From contig NZ_LQIX01000017.1 of NCBI RefSeq assembly GCF_001500045.1, forward strand, positions 1 to 64,000: a stretch of DNA of 64,000 bases. Direction: 5' to 3'. The translations under genes were made by a program, and so were the position numbers. Positions within the stretch are counted from its first letter, which is position 1, and every line of letters begins with the position of its first letter. The DNA is from Mycobacterium sp. GA-1199. GTDB taxonomy: Bacteria; Actinomycetota; Actinomycetes; Mycobacteriales; Mycobacteriaceae. This document shows positions 27,550-37,943 of this stretch, piece after piece. Under the pieces are notes generated by a model. The model made no database searches, was not told where the DNA came from, and saw only the letters and a program-made list of their open reading frames with translations.

Positions 27550-29406
27550 GTGCCCGGCCCCCGACGCGTCATCGCCACGTTGTCCGCGATGGTGACACTC
27601 CTGGCCGCCTGCACCGTCAGCCCGCCGCCCGCGCCGCAGAGCACCGACACGCTGCAGCCTCCGCCGCCTCCTCCGTTGAAGGCGACGCAGATCATCATGG
27701 CGATCGACTGGATCGGCCCGGGTTTCAATCCGCACCTGCTGTCGGATCAGTCGCCGGTGAACGCGGCGATCAGCTCGCTGGTGCTGCCCAGTTCCTTCCG
27801 GCCGATCGCCGATCCGAAGACCCCGACCGGGTCGCGCTGGGAGCTCGACCGCACGCTGTTGGACTCGGCAGAGGTGACGAGCCACGATCCGTTCACCGTC
27901 ACCTACAAGATCCGCCCCGAGGCGTCGTGGACCGACAACGCTCCCATCGCCGCCGACGACTACTGGTATCTGTGGCAGCAGATGGTCAGCCAGCCCGGGG
28001 TCGTCGACCCGGCGGGCTACGACCTGATCACCGGCGTGCAGTCGGTCGAGGGCGGCAAGACCGCGGTCGTGACGTTCTCTCAGCCGTATCCGGCGTGGCG
28101 CGAGCTGTTCAACGACATCCTCCCAGCCCACATCGTCAAGGACGTGCCGGGCGGATTCGCCGCGGGCCTGGCGAGGGCCCTGCCGGTGACGGGCGGTCAG
28201 TTCCGCGTCGAGAACATCGACCCCCAGCGCGACGAGATCCTGCTGGCCCGCAACGACCGGTACTGGGGGCCTCCGGCGAAACCCGATCAGGTGTTGTTCC
28301 GGCGGGGCGGTGACTCGGCGGCGCTGGCCGACTCGATCCGCAACGGCGACACGCAGGTCGCCCAGGTGCACGGCGGGTCGGCCGTGTTCGCCCAACTCTC
28401 GGCGATCCCCGACGTGCGCACGGCGCGGATCGTCACGCCGCGCGTCATGCGGTTGAGTCTGCGGGCCCAGCAGCCCGCGCTGCGGGATTCGCAAGTGCGC
28501 AAGGCGATCCTGGGACTGCTCGACGTCGACCTTCTCGCCGCCGTCGGCGCGGGCGACGACAACACGGTGACGTTGGCGCAGGCTCAGGTGCGCTCGCCAT
28601 CGGATCCCGGGTACGTCCCCACGGCACCGCCCGCGATGGCCAAGGAGGACGCCCTCGGTTTGCTGGCCGACGCGGGCTACGAGCTGGAACCGGTTCTGAC
28701 CAGTGCGCCGCCCACTCCCGGGAACCCGCCGCCGGACGGCGACCGCGGACGCATCACCAAGGACGGCGAGCCGTTGACGGTGGTGATCGGGGTGGCGGCC
28801 AACGACCCGACGTCGGTGGCCGTGGCCAACACCGCGGCCGACCAACTGCGCAACGTCGGTATCGCCGCATCGGTGTCGGCGCTCGACCCCGTGGCGCTGT
28901 ACGAGGATGCGTTGCCCAACAACCGGGTCGACGCGGTGGTCGGCTGGAACCAGGCGGGCGGGGACCTGGCCACGTCGCTCGCGTCGCGCTACGGCTGTCG
29001 GGCGTTGGAGGCGACACCGGTGGCGACGGCCCAACCGGGCCCCAGGACAACGGCTGCGGCCACCCCGACGCCGAGTACGACGCGGCCCACACCCACCGCC
29101 ACGACACCGAGCCCGCCACCCGAGCCCGAACCGGAAGAGCTGGTCCAGGCGCCGAGCAACATCACCGGGATGTGCGATCGCAGCATCCAGCCCAAGGTCG
29201 ACGCCGCGCTCGACGGCAGCGAAGACATCGCCGACGTCATCACGGCCGTCGAACCGCGCCTGTGGAACATGGCGACGGTGCTGCCGATCCTGCAGGACAC
29301 CACGATCGTGGCGTCGGGCCCCAGCGTCCAGAACGTCAGCCTGTCCGGTGCGGTACCGGTCGGCATCGTCGGCGACGCCGGCGAATGGGTGAAGACCAAG
29401 CAGTAG
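27550..29406 (+). CDS. lpqW: Lipoprotein LpqW, regulator of the PIM/LM-LAM branch point
   Basis: A 618-aa lipoprotein built on a solute-binding protein (SBP family 5) scaffold. The lipobox is LLAAC with lipidated Cys21 after a short signal peptide. A Pro-rich stretch follows (about 25-42), then the SBP-5 domain (for example [20 protein letters not shown] near 96-115). A Thr/Pro linker near 495-535 interrupts the C-terminal lobe. In M. smegmatis LpqW directs AcPIM4 toward LM/LAM, and its loss is suppressed by mutations in pimE, also in this window. The GTG at 27550 is the first with a signal peptide directly behind it. Confidence 0.9.
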   Translation: MPGPRRVIATLSAMVTLLAACTVSPPPAPQSTDTLQPPPPPPLKATQIIMAIDWIGPGFNPHLLSDQSPVNAAISSLVLPSSFRPIADPKTPTGSRWELDRTLLDSAEVTSHDPFTVTYKIRPEASWTDNAPIAADDYWYLWQQMVSQPGVVDPAGYDLITGVQSVEGGKTAVVTFSQPYPAWRELFNDILPAHIVKDVPGGFAAGLARALPVTGGQFRVENIDPQRDEILLARNDRYWGPPAKPDQVLFRRGGDSAALADSIRNGDTQVAQVHGGSAVFAQLSAIPDVRTARIVTPRVMRLSLRAQQPALRDSQVRKAILGLLDVDLLAAVGAGDDNTVTLAQAQVRSPSDPGYVPTAPPAMAKEDALGLLADAGYELEPVLTSAPPTPGNPPPDGDRGRITKDGEPLTVVIGVAANDPTSVAVANTAADQLRNVGIAASVSALDPVALYEDALPNNRVDAVVGWNQAGGDLATSLASRYGCRALEATPVATAQPGPRTTAAATPTPSTTRPTPTATTPSPPPEPEPEELVQAPSNITGMCDRSIQPKVDAALDGSEDIADVITAVEPRLWNMATVLPILQDTTIVASGPSVQNVSLSGAVPVGIVGDAGEWVKTKQ

Positions 29407-29411
29407 CGGTC

Positions 29412-30638
29412 TCAGCCAGCGAGCCGCTTGTCGCGCAGCTCGCGCAGGCCGTGTGTCGCGAACGCCGCGATCGCGAACACCCCCAGTAGCCAGTACGGAG
29501 GATGTGCGAGCTCCCATACGAACAGCGCCGCGAACGCCGGCGCCCGCTGGGTGATCGCCAGCACGCCTGCCGCGCACGTCAGCGACAAGGCTGAGACGGG
29601 GATGTCGGTGCCCGCCCACTGATTGAGCGCCAGGGCGACGAGCGACCCGGCGGCCGCACCCGTCGCCAACGCGGGAGTGATCAGGCCGCCGACCGCGCCT
29701 GCGCGCAGGAACACCGCGGTGAGAAGTGGTTTCAGCAGCAGGATCATGGCGGCCGCTCCGAGGGTGAGCCCGCTGTTGACGCTGACGGTGAGGATGCTTG
29801 TGCCGTTGCCCGGCAATTCGGGCCACCAGATCGAACACACGCCTGTCAGCAGGCCGGCCGCGGCGATCGCGGGGATCAGCACCCATGAGCGCTTCTGGAC
29901 CCGCGGACGGGCGGCGGTCATGACCCGGTCGAACGCCAGGCCGACAGCGGCGGCCAGCGGCGAGATGGCCACGGCCAGGGACGCGAACAGCGGCGATAAC
30001 TCGAAATCGGGCCACGTCAGCGCATGCTCGAGATGGGTGACCGGAGCTGCCACCGCCACGGCGAGGCTCGACGTGATCAGCGCCGCGCCGACCGCGCGCG
30101 GATGCCAGGTCCTGAGCAGGATGCTCGCGGTGAAAAGAGCTCCGCCCAACGGCACGCTGTACACCGCGCCCAACCCGGCGCCCGCGGCACAGGAGAGCAG
30201 GATCTCGCGATCGCGGGCCGTCAGAGCAAGCCGCGTCGTCCCGAAATCGCACAGCGCAGCGGCGATCTGGCGCGGCGCACTCTCGCGACCCAGCGATGCG
30301 CCCGACCCGACGAGCACCACCTGAAGTGTGGCGTCTATGCACAACGGCAGACGGGGCAGTCGCCGAGGCTCGCTGATCGCCGAGGACAGCGACGGGATCT
30401 CGGTGCGCCGCCGCAACAGCCACCACCCGCAACCGGCCAGCGCCCCGCCGATCATCGGGCCTGCGGCGCGCCGGATCGCACTGCTTCCGCCGACACCGGT
30501 CAGCAGGGTGCCGAACGAGTAGTGGTAGGTGAGGTGTTCGACTCCGTGCAGCAGCAGCGTCGTGGCCGCACCCGCGACGCCTGCGAGCAGGCCGATGATG
30601 ACGATCGCGCAACCGAACTCCACGGTGCGCCGGGACAC
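29412..30638 (-). CDS. ClC family chloride channel or H+/Cl- exchanger
   Basis: A 408-aa membrane protein of the ClC family. The selectivity-filter landmarks are seen in order: [14 protein letters not shown] near residues 109-122 (the Glu corresponds to the gating glutamate), [13 protein letters not shown] near 155-167 and [15 protein letters not shown] near 310-324. It moves chloride or other small anions across the membrane. The GTG at 30638 ([16 protein letters not shown]) is chosen; a frame that extends far upstream only shadows mshB. It is convergent with lpqW (5 bp between stops) and divergent from mshB (39 bp), so it may share control with mycothiol synthesis only by position. Confidence 0.87.
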   Translation of the reverse strand: MSRRTVEFGCAIVIIGLLAGVAGAATTLLLHGVEHLTYHYSFGTLLTGVGGSSAIRRAAGPMIGGALAGCGWWLLRRRTEIPSLSSAISEPRRLPRLPLCIDATLQVVLVGSGASLGRESAPRQIAAALCDFGTTRLALTARDREILLSCAAGAGLGAVYSVPLGGALFTASILLRTWHPRAVGAALITSSLAVAVAAPVTHLEHALTWPDFELSPLFASLAVAISPLAAAVGLAFDRVMTAARPRVQKRSWVLIPAIAAAGLLTGVCSIWWPELPGNGTSILTVSVNSGLTLGAAAMILLLKPLLTAVFLRAGAVGGLITPALATGAAAGSLVALALNQWAGTDIPVSALSLTCAAGVLAITQRAPAFAALFVWELAHPPYWLLGVFAIAAFATHGLRELRDKRLAG

Positions 30639-30677
30639 CTCGTGAATGTATGCCAGCCGGCAGGCAAGCTGGTGCGA

Positions 30678-31571
30678 ATGGAACGCGATGCTGTTGACAC
30701 CGGTGCGCGGCTGTTGTTCGTGCACGCCCATCCCGACGACGAGACGCTGACCACCGGCGCCACGATCGCCCACTATGTCGCCCGCGGCGCGCAGGTGCGC
30801 GTCGTGACGTGCACGCTCGGCGAGGAGGGTGAGGTGATCGGCGAGCGGTGGGCGCACCTGGCCGTGGACGAGGCCGATCAGCTCGGCGGGTACCGCATCG
30901 GCGAGCTGACCGCGGCCCTGAACGCCCTGGGCATCGACGAACCGGAGTACCTCGGCGGGGCCGGGCGCTGGCGCGACTCGGGGATGGCCGGCACGCCGCG
31001 GCGCCACCATCAGAGGTTCATCGACGCCGATCCCGCCGAGTCGGTCGGCGCGCTGGTCGAGGTCATCCGCGAACTGCGCCCGCACGTCGTCGTCACCTAC
31101 GACCCGCAGGGCGGTTACGGCCATCCTGACCACATCCACACGCACGAGGTGACGATGGCCGCCGTGGCGGCCGCCGAAGGTACGGACTTTCCGGGTGAAC
31201 CGTGGAGGGTGCCGAAGGTCTACTGGGCGGTGGTGTCCAAGGACGCGATCGCCGAGGGGCTCGCGGGGATCGACGACGCGCCCCCGGAGTGGACCCGGGT
31301 GACCGCGGACGAGGTGCCGTTCGGCTATCCCGACGACGAGATCGACGCGGTGATCGACGATCCCAGGCAGTTGAGCGCCAAGGTGGCGGCGATGCGCGCG
31401 CACGCCACGCAAATCAGCGTCGCGCCGGACGGCCGCTCGTTTGCGCTGTCCAACAACATCGCGTTGCCGATCGGCGCTGCCGAGCACTACATCCTGGCAG
31501 CGGGAACGGCCGGTGAACGCGATGCTCGAGGATGGGAAATCGACCTACTCGCCGGACTGGACCTTCTTTAG
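30678..31571 (+). CDS. mshB: N-acetyl-GlcN-inositol deacetylase MshB (mycothiol synthesis)
   Basis: A 297-aa zinc deacetylase that removes the acetyl group from GlcNAc-Ins in the second step of mycothiol biosynthesis. The AHPDDE motif gives zinc ligands His18 and Asp21 and general base Asp20; the third ligand is His152 in [13 protein letters not shown]. The blocks [15 protein letters not shown] and [14 protein letters not shown] are family hallmarks. The ATG at 30678 was chosen; an in-frame GTG two codons upstream is possible. The following 35-aa ORF starts 57 bp after its stop and is probably on the same message. Confidence 0.93.
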   Translation: MERDAVDTGARLLFVHAHPDDETLTTGATIAHYVARGAQVRVVTCTLGEEGEVIGERWAHLAVDEADQLGGYRIGELTAALNALGIDEPEYLGGAGRWRDSGMAGTPRRHHQRFIDADPAESVGALVEVIRELRPHVVVTYDPQGGYGHPDHIHTHEVTMAAVAAAEGTDFPGEPWRVPKVYWAVVSKDAIAEGLAGIDDAPPEWTRVTADEVPFGYPDDEIDAVIDDPRQLSAKVAAMRAHATQISVAPDGRSFALSNNIALPIGAAEHYILAAGTAGERDARGWEIDLLAGLDLL

Positions 31572-31628
31572 CGGCGCCTGCAGGGAGTAAGCTCGCCCGC
31601 AGTCGGCGGCGCGACGAAGGGACGGCAC

Positions 31629-31736
31629 ATGGACCCAGATCTGGATCCCAACCTGCAGCACTGGCAGGACCGGTTCGACAGCCTGCAGTGGGTGATCGGT
31701 TCCCTGACCGGCATGCTGGACAGCATCCCGACCTGA
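31629..31736 (+). CDS. Small ORF of 35 aa between mshB and the Rv1171-like gene
   Basis: ATG 31629 to TGA 31736 encodes MDPDLDPNLQHWQDRFDSLQ followed by WVIGSLTGMLDSIPT. The ribosome binding site GAAGGGA sits 8 bp upstream. The peptide is acidic and amphipathic: LQHWQDRFDSLQWVIGSLTGML would form a single helix with one hydrophobic face. The stop codon overlaps a possible CTG start of the next gene, suggesting coupling. I do not recognise a family. It is too short for ordinary gene prediction, but the RBS, codon use and position argue that it is translated. Confidence 0.55.
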   Translation: MDPDLDPNLQHWQDRFDSLQWVIGSLTGMLDSIPT

Positions 31737-31768
31737 GCTCTCTCACTTCTGCCACCACGCCTCGAAGC

Positions 31769-32125
31769 GTGGCGGTTCTGACGTTGCTGGCCGTCGACGG
31801 CGTGCTCTGCGCCATCGCTTCGGCCATGTTCCTTCCGCTCCGCCTGGGGTCCACCCCGTTTCCGATCAGCGCGCTGATCGCCGGCCTGGTCAACGCCGCG
31901 CTGGTGTGGGCCGCGCTGCACTGGACGTCGTCGCCGCGGGTCGCGGCCCTCCCGCTGTGGACCTGGCTGTTGACGGTCGCGCTGATGACGCTGGGTGGGC
32001 CGGGAGACGATCTGATCTTCGGCGGGGCCGGGGTCATGCAGTACGCGGCCTTGCTGCTCATCGTGCTCGGCACGCTGCCGCCGGCAGCGGTGCTGTGGCG
32101 GCACGTGAACCGAGGACTAGGGTGA
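31769..32125 (+). CDS. Membrane protein, Rv1171-like
   Basis: A 118-aa protein with four TM segments, beginning with VLTLLAVDGVLCAIASAMFL and ending with a short cytoplasmic HVNRGLG. The loop GGPGDDLIFGGAGVMQY near residues 70-86 is close to what I recall of Rv1171. Function unknown. The GTG at 31769 is the first standard start; residues just upstream (SATTPRS) still resemble the family, so translation may begin at a CTG (31733) overlapping the stop of the 35-aa ORF. Order mshB, small ORF, this gene, fbiC. Confidence 0.75.
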   Translation: MAVLTLLAVDGVLCAIASAMFLPLRLGSTPFPISALIAGLVNAALVWAALHWTSSPRVAALPLWTWLLTVALMTLGGPGDDLIFGGAGVMQYAALLLIVLGTLPPAAVLWRHVNRGLG

Positions 32126-32213
32126 CCGGTATGTCAGGCGTATGGCACGCGCATGCGGTCTCCGAATGTGAGACCGTGGGGATGAAACTCTTCGGCGGCG
32201 GGGTTACAGGGGA

Positions 32214-34793
32214 GTGGCTCTGAACCCTCAGCGCGGCGCCGATCTGCCCGACCCGGTGATCTCACCGAAGCCCGATCAGCCCAGTCCTGCGGCTCTGCGG
32301 CGGGTGCTGCGCCGCGCACGCGACGGGGTGGCACTCAACGTCGACGAAGCCGCGATCGCGATGACCGCCCGCGGTGACGACCTCGCCGACCTGTGCACCA
32401 GCGCGTCACGGGTGCGCGACGCCGGGCTCGAGGCGGCGGGGCGGCGCGGGCCCTCAGGAAGGCTCCCGGTCAGCTACTCGCGCAAAGTGTTCATCCCCGT
32501 CACGCATCTGTGCCGCGACACCTGCCACTACTGCACGTTCGTCACCGTTCCGGGCCGGCTGCGTGCGCAGGGCAAGGGCATGTACATGGAGCCCGACGAG
32601 ATCCTCGACGTCGCGCGGCGCGGCGCGCAATTGGGTTGTAAGGAAGCGTTGTTCACGCTTGGTGACCGTCCCGAGGCGCGGTGGGACGAGGCCCGGCAGT
32701 GGCTCGACGAGCGGGGGTACGACTCGACGCTGGACTATGTGCGCGCGATGGCGATCCGCGTCCTCGAGGAGACCGGGCTGCTTCCGCACCTGAACCCCGG
32801 CGTGATGAGTTGGTCGGAGCTGTCCCGGCTCAAGCCGGTCGCGCCGTCGATGGGGATGATGCTCGAGACCACGTCGCGGCGACTGTACGAGACGCGCGGT
32901 GCCGCTCATTACGGAAGCCCGGACAAGGACCCCGAAGTCCGGCTGCGGACGTTGGCCGACGCGGGCCGGTTGTCGATCCCGTTCACCACGGGCCTACTCG
33001 TCGGGATCGGGGAGACGCTTGTCGAGCGGGCCGAGACCATCCACGCTATTCGCCGGTCGCACAAGGAGTTCGGGCACGTTCAGGAAGTGATCGTGCAGAA
33101 CTTCCGCGCCAAGGACCACACCGCAATGGCCTCATCACCCGATGCGAACTTCGAGGACTTCCTGGCGACCATCGCGGTCACCCGGCTGGTGCTGGGGCCC
33201 AAGATGCGGGTTCAGGCGCCGCCGAACCTGGTGTCGCGCAACGAGTGCCTGGCCCTGGTCGGCGCCGGGGTCGACGATTGGGGCGGTGTCTCGCCGCTGA
33301 CTCCCGACCACGTCAACCCTGAACGTCCGTGGCCTGCGCTCGACGAGTTGGCCGAGGTGACCGCCGACGCCGGATACGATCTGGTGCAGCGGCTCACCGC
33401 GCAGCCGCAGTACGTGCAGGCGGGTGCGGCGTGGATCGACCCGCGGGTGCGGGGCCACGTCGACGCGCTGGCCGACCCCGACACCGGTTTCGCGCGGGAC
33501 GTCAACCCGAGCGGTCGGCCCTGGCAGGAGCCCGACGAGGCGTCGGAGTCCTTGGGCCGCACCGATCTTCACTCCGCGATCGATGATGCGGGTCGGCTCA
33601 CCGAGACCCGCAGCGACCTCGACAGCGCGTTTGGCGACTGGGAATCGATCCGCGAGAAGATCTCCGAACTCGCGGCCAGGGCGCCCGAACGCATCGACAC
33701 CGATGTGCTCGCGGCGTTGCGCGCCGCCGAACGCGATCCGGCCGGGCTGTCGGACGACGAGTACCTGGCGCTGGCGTGCGCCGACGGTCCCGCTCTGGAT
33801 GCCGTTGCCGCGCTGGCCGATTCGTTGCGCCGCGACGCCGTCGGCGAGGACGTCACGTTCGTCGTCAACCGCAACATCAACTTCACCAACATCTGCTACA
33901 CCGGCTGCCGGTTCTGTGCCTTCGCCCAGCGCAAAGGCGACGCCGACGCGTACTCGCTGTCGGTGGACGAGGTCGCCGACCGGGCGTGGGAGGCGCACGT
34001 CGCCGGCGCGACCGAGGTGTGCATGCAGGGCGGCATCGACCCCGAACTGCCCGTCACCGGATACGCCGATCTGGTGCGCGCGGTGCGCAAGCGGGTGCCG
34101 GCGATGCACGTCCACGCGTTCTCGCCGATGGAGATCGCCAACGGCGTCACCCGCAGCGGCCTGTCGATCCGCGAATGGCTGACGTCGTTGCGCGAGGCCG
34201 GTCTGGGCAGCATCCCGGGCACGGCGGCCGAGATTCTCGACGACGAAGTGCGTTGGGTGCTGACGAAGGGCAAGCTGCCGACGTCGATGTGGATCGAGGT
34301 GGTGACCACCGCCCACGAGGTTGGGCTGCGATCCAGTTCGACGATGATGTACGGCCACGTCGACCAGCCGCGGCACTGGGTCGGCCACCTACGGGTGTTG
34401 CGCGAGATCCAGGATCGTACGGGCGGTTTCACGGAGTTCGTGCCGCTGCCGTTCGTGCATCAGAGCTCGCCGCTGTACCTGGCGGGCGGTGCGCGGCCGG
34501 GCCCGACGCACAGAGACAACCGCGCCGTGCACGCGCTCGCGCGAATCATGTTGCACGGCCGGATCTCCAACATCCAGACCAGCTGGGTCAAACTCGGCGT
34601 CGAGCGCACCCAGGTGATGCTCACCGGCGGCGCCAACGACCTCGGCGGCACGCTGATGGAGGAGACGATCTCGCGGATGGCCGGTTCGGAGTTCGGTTCC
34701 TACAAGACCGTCGAGGAACTCGTCTCGATCGCCGAGGGCATCGGCCGCCCGGCACGCCAGCGTTCCACGACGTACGCCCCCCTCGCCGCGTAG
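32214..34793 (+). CDS. fbiC: 7,8-didemethyl-8-hydroxy-5-deazariboflavin (F0) synthase FbiC
   Basis: An 859-aa bifunctional radical SAM enzyme (CofG + CofH fused) that makes F0, the chromophore of coenzyme F420, from the ribityl-diaminouracil precursor and tyrosine. Both iron-sulfur CxxxCxxC motifs are visible: Cys100/104/107 (CRDTCHYC) in the CofG half and Cys561/565/568 (CYTGCRFC) in the CofH half. The halves are joined near residue 450-500. Length and sequence match mycobacterial FbiC throughout. GTG 32214 follows GGGG 6 bp upstream. The upstream 88 bp hold a 30-codon ORF overlapping the start. It supplies F420 to enzymes such as the Rv1155-like protein. Confidence 0.95.
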   Translation: MALNPQRGADLPDPVISPKPDQPSPAALRRVLRRARDGVALNVDEAAIAMTARGDDLADLCTSASRVRDAGLEAAGRRGPSGRLPVSYSRKVFIPVTHLCRDTCHYCTFVTVPGRLRAQGKGMYMEPDEILDVARRGAQLGCKEALFTLGDRPEARWDEARQWLDERGYDSTLDYVRAMAIRVLEETGLLPHLNPGVMSWSELSRLKPVAPSMGMMLETTSRRLYETRGAAHYGSPDKDPEVRLRTLADAGRLSIPFTTGLLVGIGETLVERAETIHAIRRSHKEFGHVQEVIVQNFRAKDHTAMASSPDANFEDFLATIAVTRLVLGPKMRVQAPPNLVSRNECLALVGAGVDDWGGVSPLTPDHVNPERPWPALDELAEVTADAGYDLVQRLTAQPQYVQAGAAWIDPRVRGHVDALADPDTGFARDVNPSGRPWQEPDEASESLGRTDLHSAIDDAGRLTETRSDLDSAFGDWESIREKISELAARAPERIDTDVLAALRAAERDPAGLSDDEYLALACADGPALDAVAALADSLRRDAVGEDVTFVVNRNINFTNICYTGCRFCAFAQRKGDADAYSLSVDEVADRAWEAHVAGATEVCMQGGIDPELPVTGYADLVRAVRKRVPAMHVHAFSPMEIANGVTRSGLSIREWLTSLREAGLGSIPGTAAEILDDEVRWVLTKGKLPTSMWIEVVTTAHEVGLRSSSTMMYGHVDQPRHWVGHLRVLREIQDRTGGFTEFVPLPFVHQSSPLYLAGGARPGPTHRDNRAVHALARIMLHGRISNIQTSWVKLGVERTQVMLTGGANDLGGTLMEETISRMAGSEFGSYKTVEELVSIAEGIGRPARQRSTTYAPLAA

Positions 34794-34811
34794 CCCTACT
34801 TTCTTCCAAGT

Positions 34812-34908
34812 GCGAGCGACCGCGTCTGTGTGCTCATTTCCCGCGCGAGCGACCGCGGCTGCACCCCGACACGCCGCGTTTCCGCGGCATTTGGCGGTCG
34901 CTCGCGGC
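34812..34908. repeat. Imperfect palindromic repeat (dispersed ~63-bp family), two adjacent units
   Basis: A full unit at 34845-34908 begins GCGAGCGACCGCGGCTGCAC and ends in GCGGTCGCTCGC, so its ends pair as a hairpin with 12-bp arms. A partial unit (GCGAGCGACCGCGTCTG) starts at 34812. Related copies occur at 45373-45435 and, inverted, at 45996-46060. It lies 19 bp after the fbiC stop and could end that message or lie between two operons. Confidence 0.75.
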
Positions 34909-34983
34909 CTGAAGAAGCTACGAGGAATAAAAGCGGACTGTAGTCCGTTTCTGCTTGTGTAGGCCAAACGAAACGAAGGAGCA

Positions 34984-35538
34984 ATGAATATGACCACTGC
35001 TGTTATGACCCCCCTTTCCGTCGGCACCTGGGCCATCGACCCGGCGCACTCGACCGTCGGGTTTTCCGTACGTCACATGATGGTGAGCAAGGTGCGGGGC
35101 ACGTTCGACGACTTCAATGGTGCGATCACCGTCGCCGAGGACGGCACCCCCTCGGTCACCGCCGAAATCAAGGTCGACTCCGTCAACACCCGCAGCGAGC
35201 AACGCGACGGCCACCTCAGGTCGGGCGACTTCTTCGACACCGCCAAGCATCCGATCGCCACCTTCACCTCGACCGGTGTGCGGCCCAACGGTGACACCTA
35301 CCTGGTCGACGGCGACTTCACACTCAAGGGCGTCACCAAACCGATCACCCTGGAAGTTGAGTTCAACGGCGTCAACCCCGGCGCGGGACAGGGCGAGGTC
35401 GCAGGCTTCGAGGCCTCGGTTGTGTTGAATCGCAGAGACTTCGGCATCGACATCGACATGCCCCTCGAGACCGGTGGCGCCGTCGTCGGCGACAAGGTCA
35501 CCATCACTCTCGAAATCGAGGCGCTCAAGCAGGCCTGA
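34984..35538 (+). CDS. YceI family protein
   Basis: A 184-aa YceI-domain protein, an extended lipocalin-like beta barrel that binds isoprenoid-type lipids in characterised members. Typical blocks are WAIDPAHSTVGFSVRHMMVS near residues 15-34, VNTRSEQRDGHLRSGDFFD near 68-86 and FTLKGVTKPITLEVEF near 117-132. There is no clear signal peptide, so it is probably cytosolic. The start ATG 34984 is preceded by a strong GAAGGAG. It is convergent with the DUF1353 gene (4 bp between stops). Ligand unknown. Confidence 0.9.
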   Translation: MNMTTAVMTPLSVGTWAIDPAHSTVGFSVRHMMVSKVRGTFDDFNGAITVAEDGTPSVTAEIKVDSVNTRSEQRDGHLRSGDFFDTAKHPIATFTSTGVRPNGDTYLVDGDFTLKGVTKPITLEVEFNGVNPGAGQGEVAGFEASVVLNRRDFGIDIDMPLETGGAVVGDKVTITLEIEALKQA

Positions 35539-35542
35539 CCCG

Positions 35543-36232
35543 TCAGGTCTTGAGCGGCAGCGGTGGGGGTGTCTCGTCGGGCACCACCACCGCGACGGCC
35601 GACTCGAGAAGCCAGAACACCACCGTCGAGACCAGGATCGCGAGAGCGGGCAGGACGACGATCGGCGCCGCGACCAATAACACCAGAAGCACTGCGCCCG
35701 GCACATCCTTCCACCATCCGGCGCCCCCCTTGCCCTGCAGGATCGCGGACAGCCGCACCGTCGCCCAGATGATCCAGCGCCTCAGCAGGCTCACGCCGTC
35801 ACGCTGCATCTGGAGGCGAAAGCGATAGTCGGCGGTCCGGCGGTCGCACCCCGTGCGTTCGGGAAAGCGCCACAGATAGTCGTGCAGGACGGCCGCACGC
35901 GCATAGCGTCCGGCGCGGGGCACGAACCAGGCGACCACGCCCGGCACCGAAACCAGGTCGGTCGCGAAATCGGGACCGACCTCGAACTGCTTGTTCGGTC
36001 CGTCGAAGCCGAGCGGCTGCGTGGTTCGCCATTCGTCCCAGGCGCTCTCCTTGAAGAACCTCTTGGCGGCGCGTACAGCGTCGAGTTCCTGCGCCGTCAG
36101 TTGTCGGACATGGAGGACGGCCGTCCGGTCGGCCGGCGGGACGCAACGTTCCATCTCGCAGGTATAGCAAGTCCGAGCCGCAGCGAGCGTGCGCAAAAGG
36201 CTGCTGAACGGCGGCGTGTCGGCAACAAACAC
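35543..36232 (-). CDS. DUF1353 domain protein with C-terminal membrane helices
   Basis: A 229-aa protein. The DUF1353 signature is spread over residues 85-145: VGPDFATDLVSVPGVVAWFV, AAVLHDYLWR and a following R-x-x-A-D-x-x-F segment (RRTADYRFRLQMQRDGVS). In phages and bacteria this domain is of unknown, possibly peptidase-like, function. Unlike short phage versions it is followed by two hydrophobic helices near 180-222 and a Pro-rich cytoplasmic tail. An internal ATG at 36154 is an alternative start. It is divergent from fdxC with a 233-bp gap. Confidence 0.72.
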   Translation of the reverse strand: MFVADTPPFSSLLRTLAAARTCYTCEMERCVPPADRTAVLHVRQLTAQELDAVRAAKRFFKESAWDEWRTTQPLGFDGPNKQFEVGPDFATDLVSVPGVVAWFVPRAGRYARAAVLHDYLWRFPERTGCDRRTADYRFRLQMQRDGVSLLRRWIIWATVRLSAILQGKGGAGWWKDVPGAVLLVLLVAAPIVVLPALAILVSTVVFWLLESAVAVVVPDETPPPLPLKT

Positions 36233-36309
36233 GCACCGTCGTCAAAGGTGGGTGGGCAGTGAGGGGTGTCCGCTAGGCAGTTGTATGTGCGACGTTTAGT
36301 ATCAGTAAC

Positions 36310-36340
36310 CACGCGCAACCCTTAACGGGGATTGCGCGTG
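36310..36340. promoter_or_regulatory. Inverted repeat upstream of fdxC
   Basis: CACGCGCAA (36310-36318) and TTGCGCGTG (36332-36340) form perfect 9-bp arms around a 13-nt loop, 126 bp before fdxC and 78 bp before the divergent DUF1353 gene. It may be an operator or a terminator hairpin for read-through; no T-run follows. Confidence 0.6.
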
Positions 36341-36465
36341 AAAGTTAGGGCACACTGAGACGACCGTCCAAGTATCGACCACGGATACTTGCGGCTGAGC
36401 TTGGATGCCCACCCCGTACGGCAGCCCACCGGACAGGAGATCGAGGAGACCTTGAGGAGAACACG

Positions 36466-36789
36466 GTGACGTACGTCATTGCCGAACCCTGTGTCGACGT
36501 CAAAGACAAGGCGTGTATCGAGGAATGCCCAGTCGACTGCATCTACGAGGGCGCCCGCATGCTCTACATCCACCCGGATGAGTGCGTGGACTGTGGTGCC
36601 TGCGAGCCGGTGTGCCCCGTCGAGGCCATCTACTACGAAGACGACGTGCCCGATCAGTGGAGTAGCTACACGCAGATCAACGCCGACTTCTTCAACGAGC
36701 TGGGTTCGCCCGGTGGCGCGTCGAAGGTGGGTCAGACCGACAACGACCCGGAACCGGTCAAGAGCATGCCGCCGCAAGGTGAGGACTGA
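36466..36789 (+). CDS. fdxC: 7Fe-8S ferredoxin
   Basis: A 107-aa ferredoxin with a [3Fe-4S] and a [4Fe-4S] cluster. Cys9, Cys17 and Cys50 are the expected 3Fe ligands, and Cys21, Cys40, Cys43 and Cys46 the 4Fe ligands; Cys25 is extra, as in other actinobacterial members. The C-terminal half is an acidic extension. It serves as electron carrier to P450 and other oxidoreductases. The GTG start at 36466 is preceded by TTGAGGAGAA. dapC follows after 23 bp, and the pair fdxC-dapC is conserved in mycobacteria. Confidence 0.94.
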   Translation: MTYVIAEPCVDVKDKACIEECPVDCIYEGARMLYIHPDECVDCGACEPVCPVEAIYYEDDVPDQWSSYTQINADFFNELGSPGGASKVGQTDNDPEPVKSMPPQGED

Positions 36790-36812
36790 CAACGGCTCAC
36801 GCAGCGCGCAGT

Positions 36813-37943
36813 GTGCAGCCGCCCGCGCAGCGCAGCCGAGCGGCGCGTCAGCCCCGTAGCGCGTCGCTGCCGGCATTTCCCTGGGACACGCTGGCCGAGG
36901 TGACCGCGCTGGCGCGCGCACACCCGGACGGCATCGTGGACCTGTCGGTGGGCACCCCGGTGGACCCGGTGGCACCGATCATCCGCGAAGCGCTCGCGGC
37001 GGCCAGCGCCTCGCCCGGCTACCCGACCACGGCAGGCACGGCCGTGCTGCGCGAAGCCGCCGTGAACGCGCTGGCGCGGCGCTACGGCATCACGGAGCTT
37101 TCGCCCGACGCCGTGCTGCCGGTGATCGGAACCAAGGAGCTCATCGCCTGGCTCCCGACCTTGTTGGGGCTGGGTCCCGACGACGCTGTGGTCGCGCCCG
37201 AGTTGGCGTATCCCACGTACGACGTCGGTGCGCGGCTGGCGGGCGCGCGGATCGTGCGGGCCGATTCCCTGACACAGCTCGGTCCGCAGAACCCGACCCT
37301 GGTGTATTTGAACTCGCCGAGCAACCCGACGGGCAAGGTGCTCGGCGTCGACCATCTGCGCAAGGTGGTCGGCTGGGCGCGGGAACGCGGGGTGCTGGTG
37401 GCCTCCGACGAGTGCTACCTCGGGCTGGGCTGGGACGCCCAACCGGTGTCGGTGCTGCATCCGTCGGTCTGCGACGGGGACCACACCGGGCTGCTGGCCG
37501 TACATTCGCTGTCGAAGACGTCGTCGCTGGCCGGATACCGGGCCGGCTTCGTCGCCGGAGACCCGAGCGTCGTCTCGGAGCTGCTGGCCGTTCGCAAGCA
37601 CGCCGGAATGATGGTGCCGACGCCGGTGCAGGGCGCGATGGTCGCCGCGCTCGACGACGACGAGCACGAACGCGAACAGCGCGCCCGATACGCCAGGCGG
37701 CGCGAAATCCTGCTTCCCGCTGTGCGTTCGGCCGGGTTGACCGTCGAGGACTCCGAGGCGGGGTTGTATCTGTGGGCGACACGCGGTGAGCCGTGCCGTG
37801 ACACCGCCGCCTGGCTGGCACAGCGCGGCATCCTCGTCGCTCCCGGCGAGTTCTACGGCGCCCGCGGCACCAAACACGTGCGGATCGCGCTGACCGCGAC
37901 CGACGAGCGTATTTCCGCTGCCGCACAGCGCCTTACGGCCTAA
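36813..37943 (+). CDS. dapC: N-succinyldiaminopimelate aminotransferase
   Basis: A 376-aa class I/II PLP-dependent aminotransferase in the succinylase branch of lysine/meso-DAP synthesis. PLP-binding Lys235 is in SLSKTSSLAGYRAGF; other landmarks are YLNSPSNPTGKVLG near 167-180 and SDECYLGLGWDAQP near 197-210. A GTG at 36813 is the earliest start after the fdxC stop; a later start near SASLPAFPWDTLAEV is possible, as the first ~15 residues are poorly conserved. Its stop overlaps the stop of pruC by 4 bp. dapD and dapE are 9 kb further on. Confidence 0.92.
   Translation: MQPPAQRSRAARQPRSASLPAFPWDTLAEVTALARAHPDGIVDLSVGTPVDPVAPIIREALAAASASPGYPTTAGTAVLREAAVNALARRYGITELSPDAVLPVIGTKELIAWLPTLLGLGPDDAVVAPELAYPTYDVGARLAGARIVRADSLTQLGPQNPTLVYLNSPSNPTGKVLGVDHLRKVVGWARERGVLVASDECYLGLGWDAQPVSVLHPSVCDGDHTGLLAVHSLSKTSSLAGYRAGFVAGDPSVVSELLAVRKHAGMMVPTPVQGAMVAALDDDEHEREQRARYARRREILLPAVRSAGLTVEDSEAGLYLWATRGEPCRDTAAWLAQRGILVAPGEFYGARGTKHVRIALTATDERISAAAQRLTA

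Noticed and set aside
27544..30612. A 1022-codon open frame on the minus strand
   Set aside because: It is antisense to lpqW in one half and out of frame with the ClC gene in the other; composition is dominated by Arg, Gly, Ala and Asp as expected from a GC-rich shadow, with no motif.
32131..32223. A 30-codon ORF ([20 protein letters not shown]...) whose stop overlaps the fbiC start
   Set aside because: Could be a coupled leader peptide, but there is no clear Shine-Dalgarno and codon use is mixed. Not strong enough to list as a gene.
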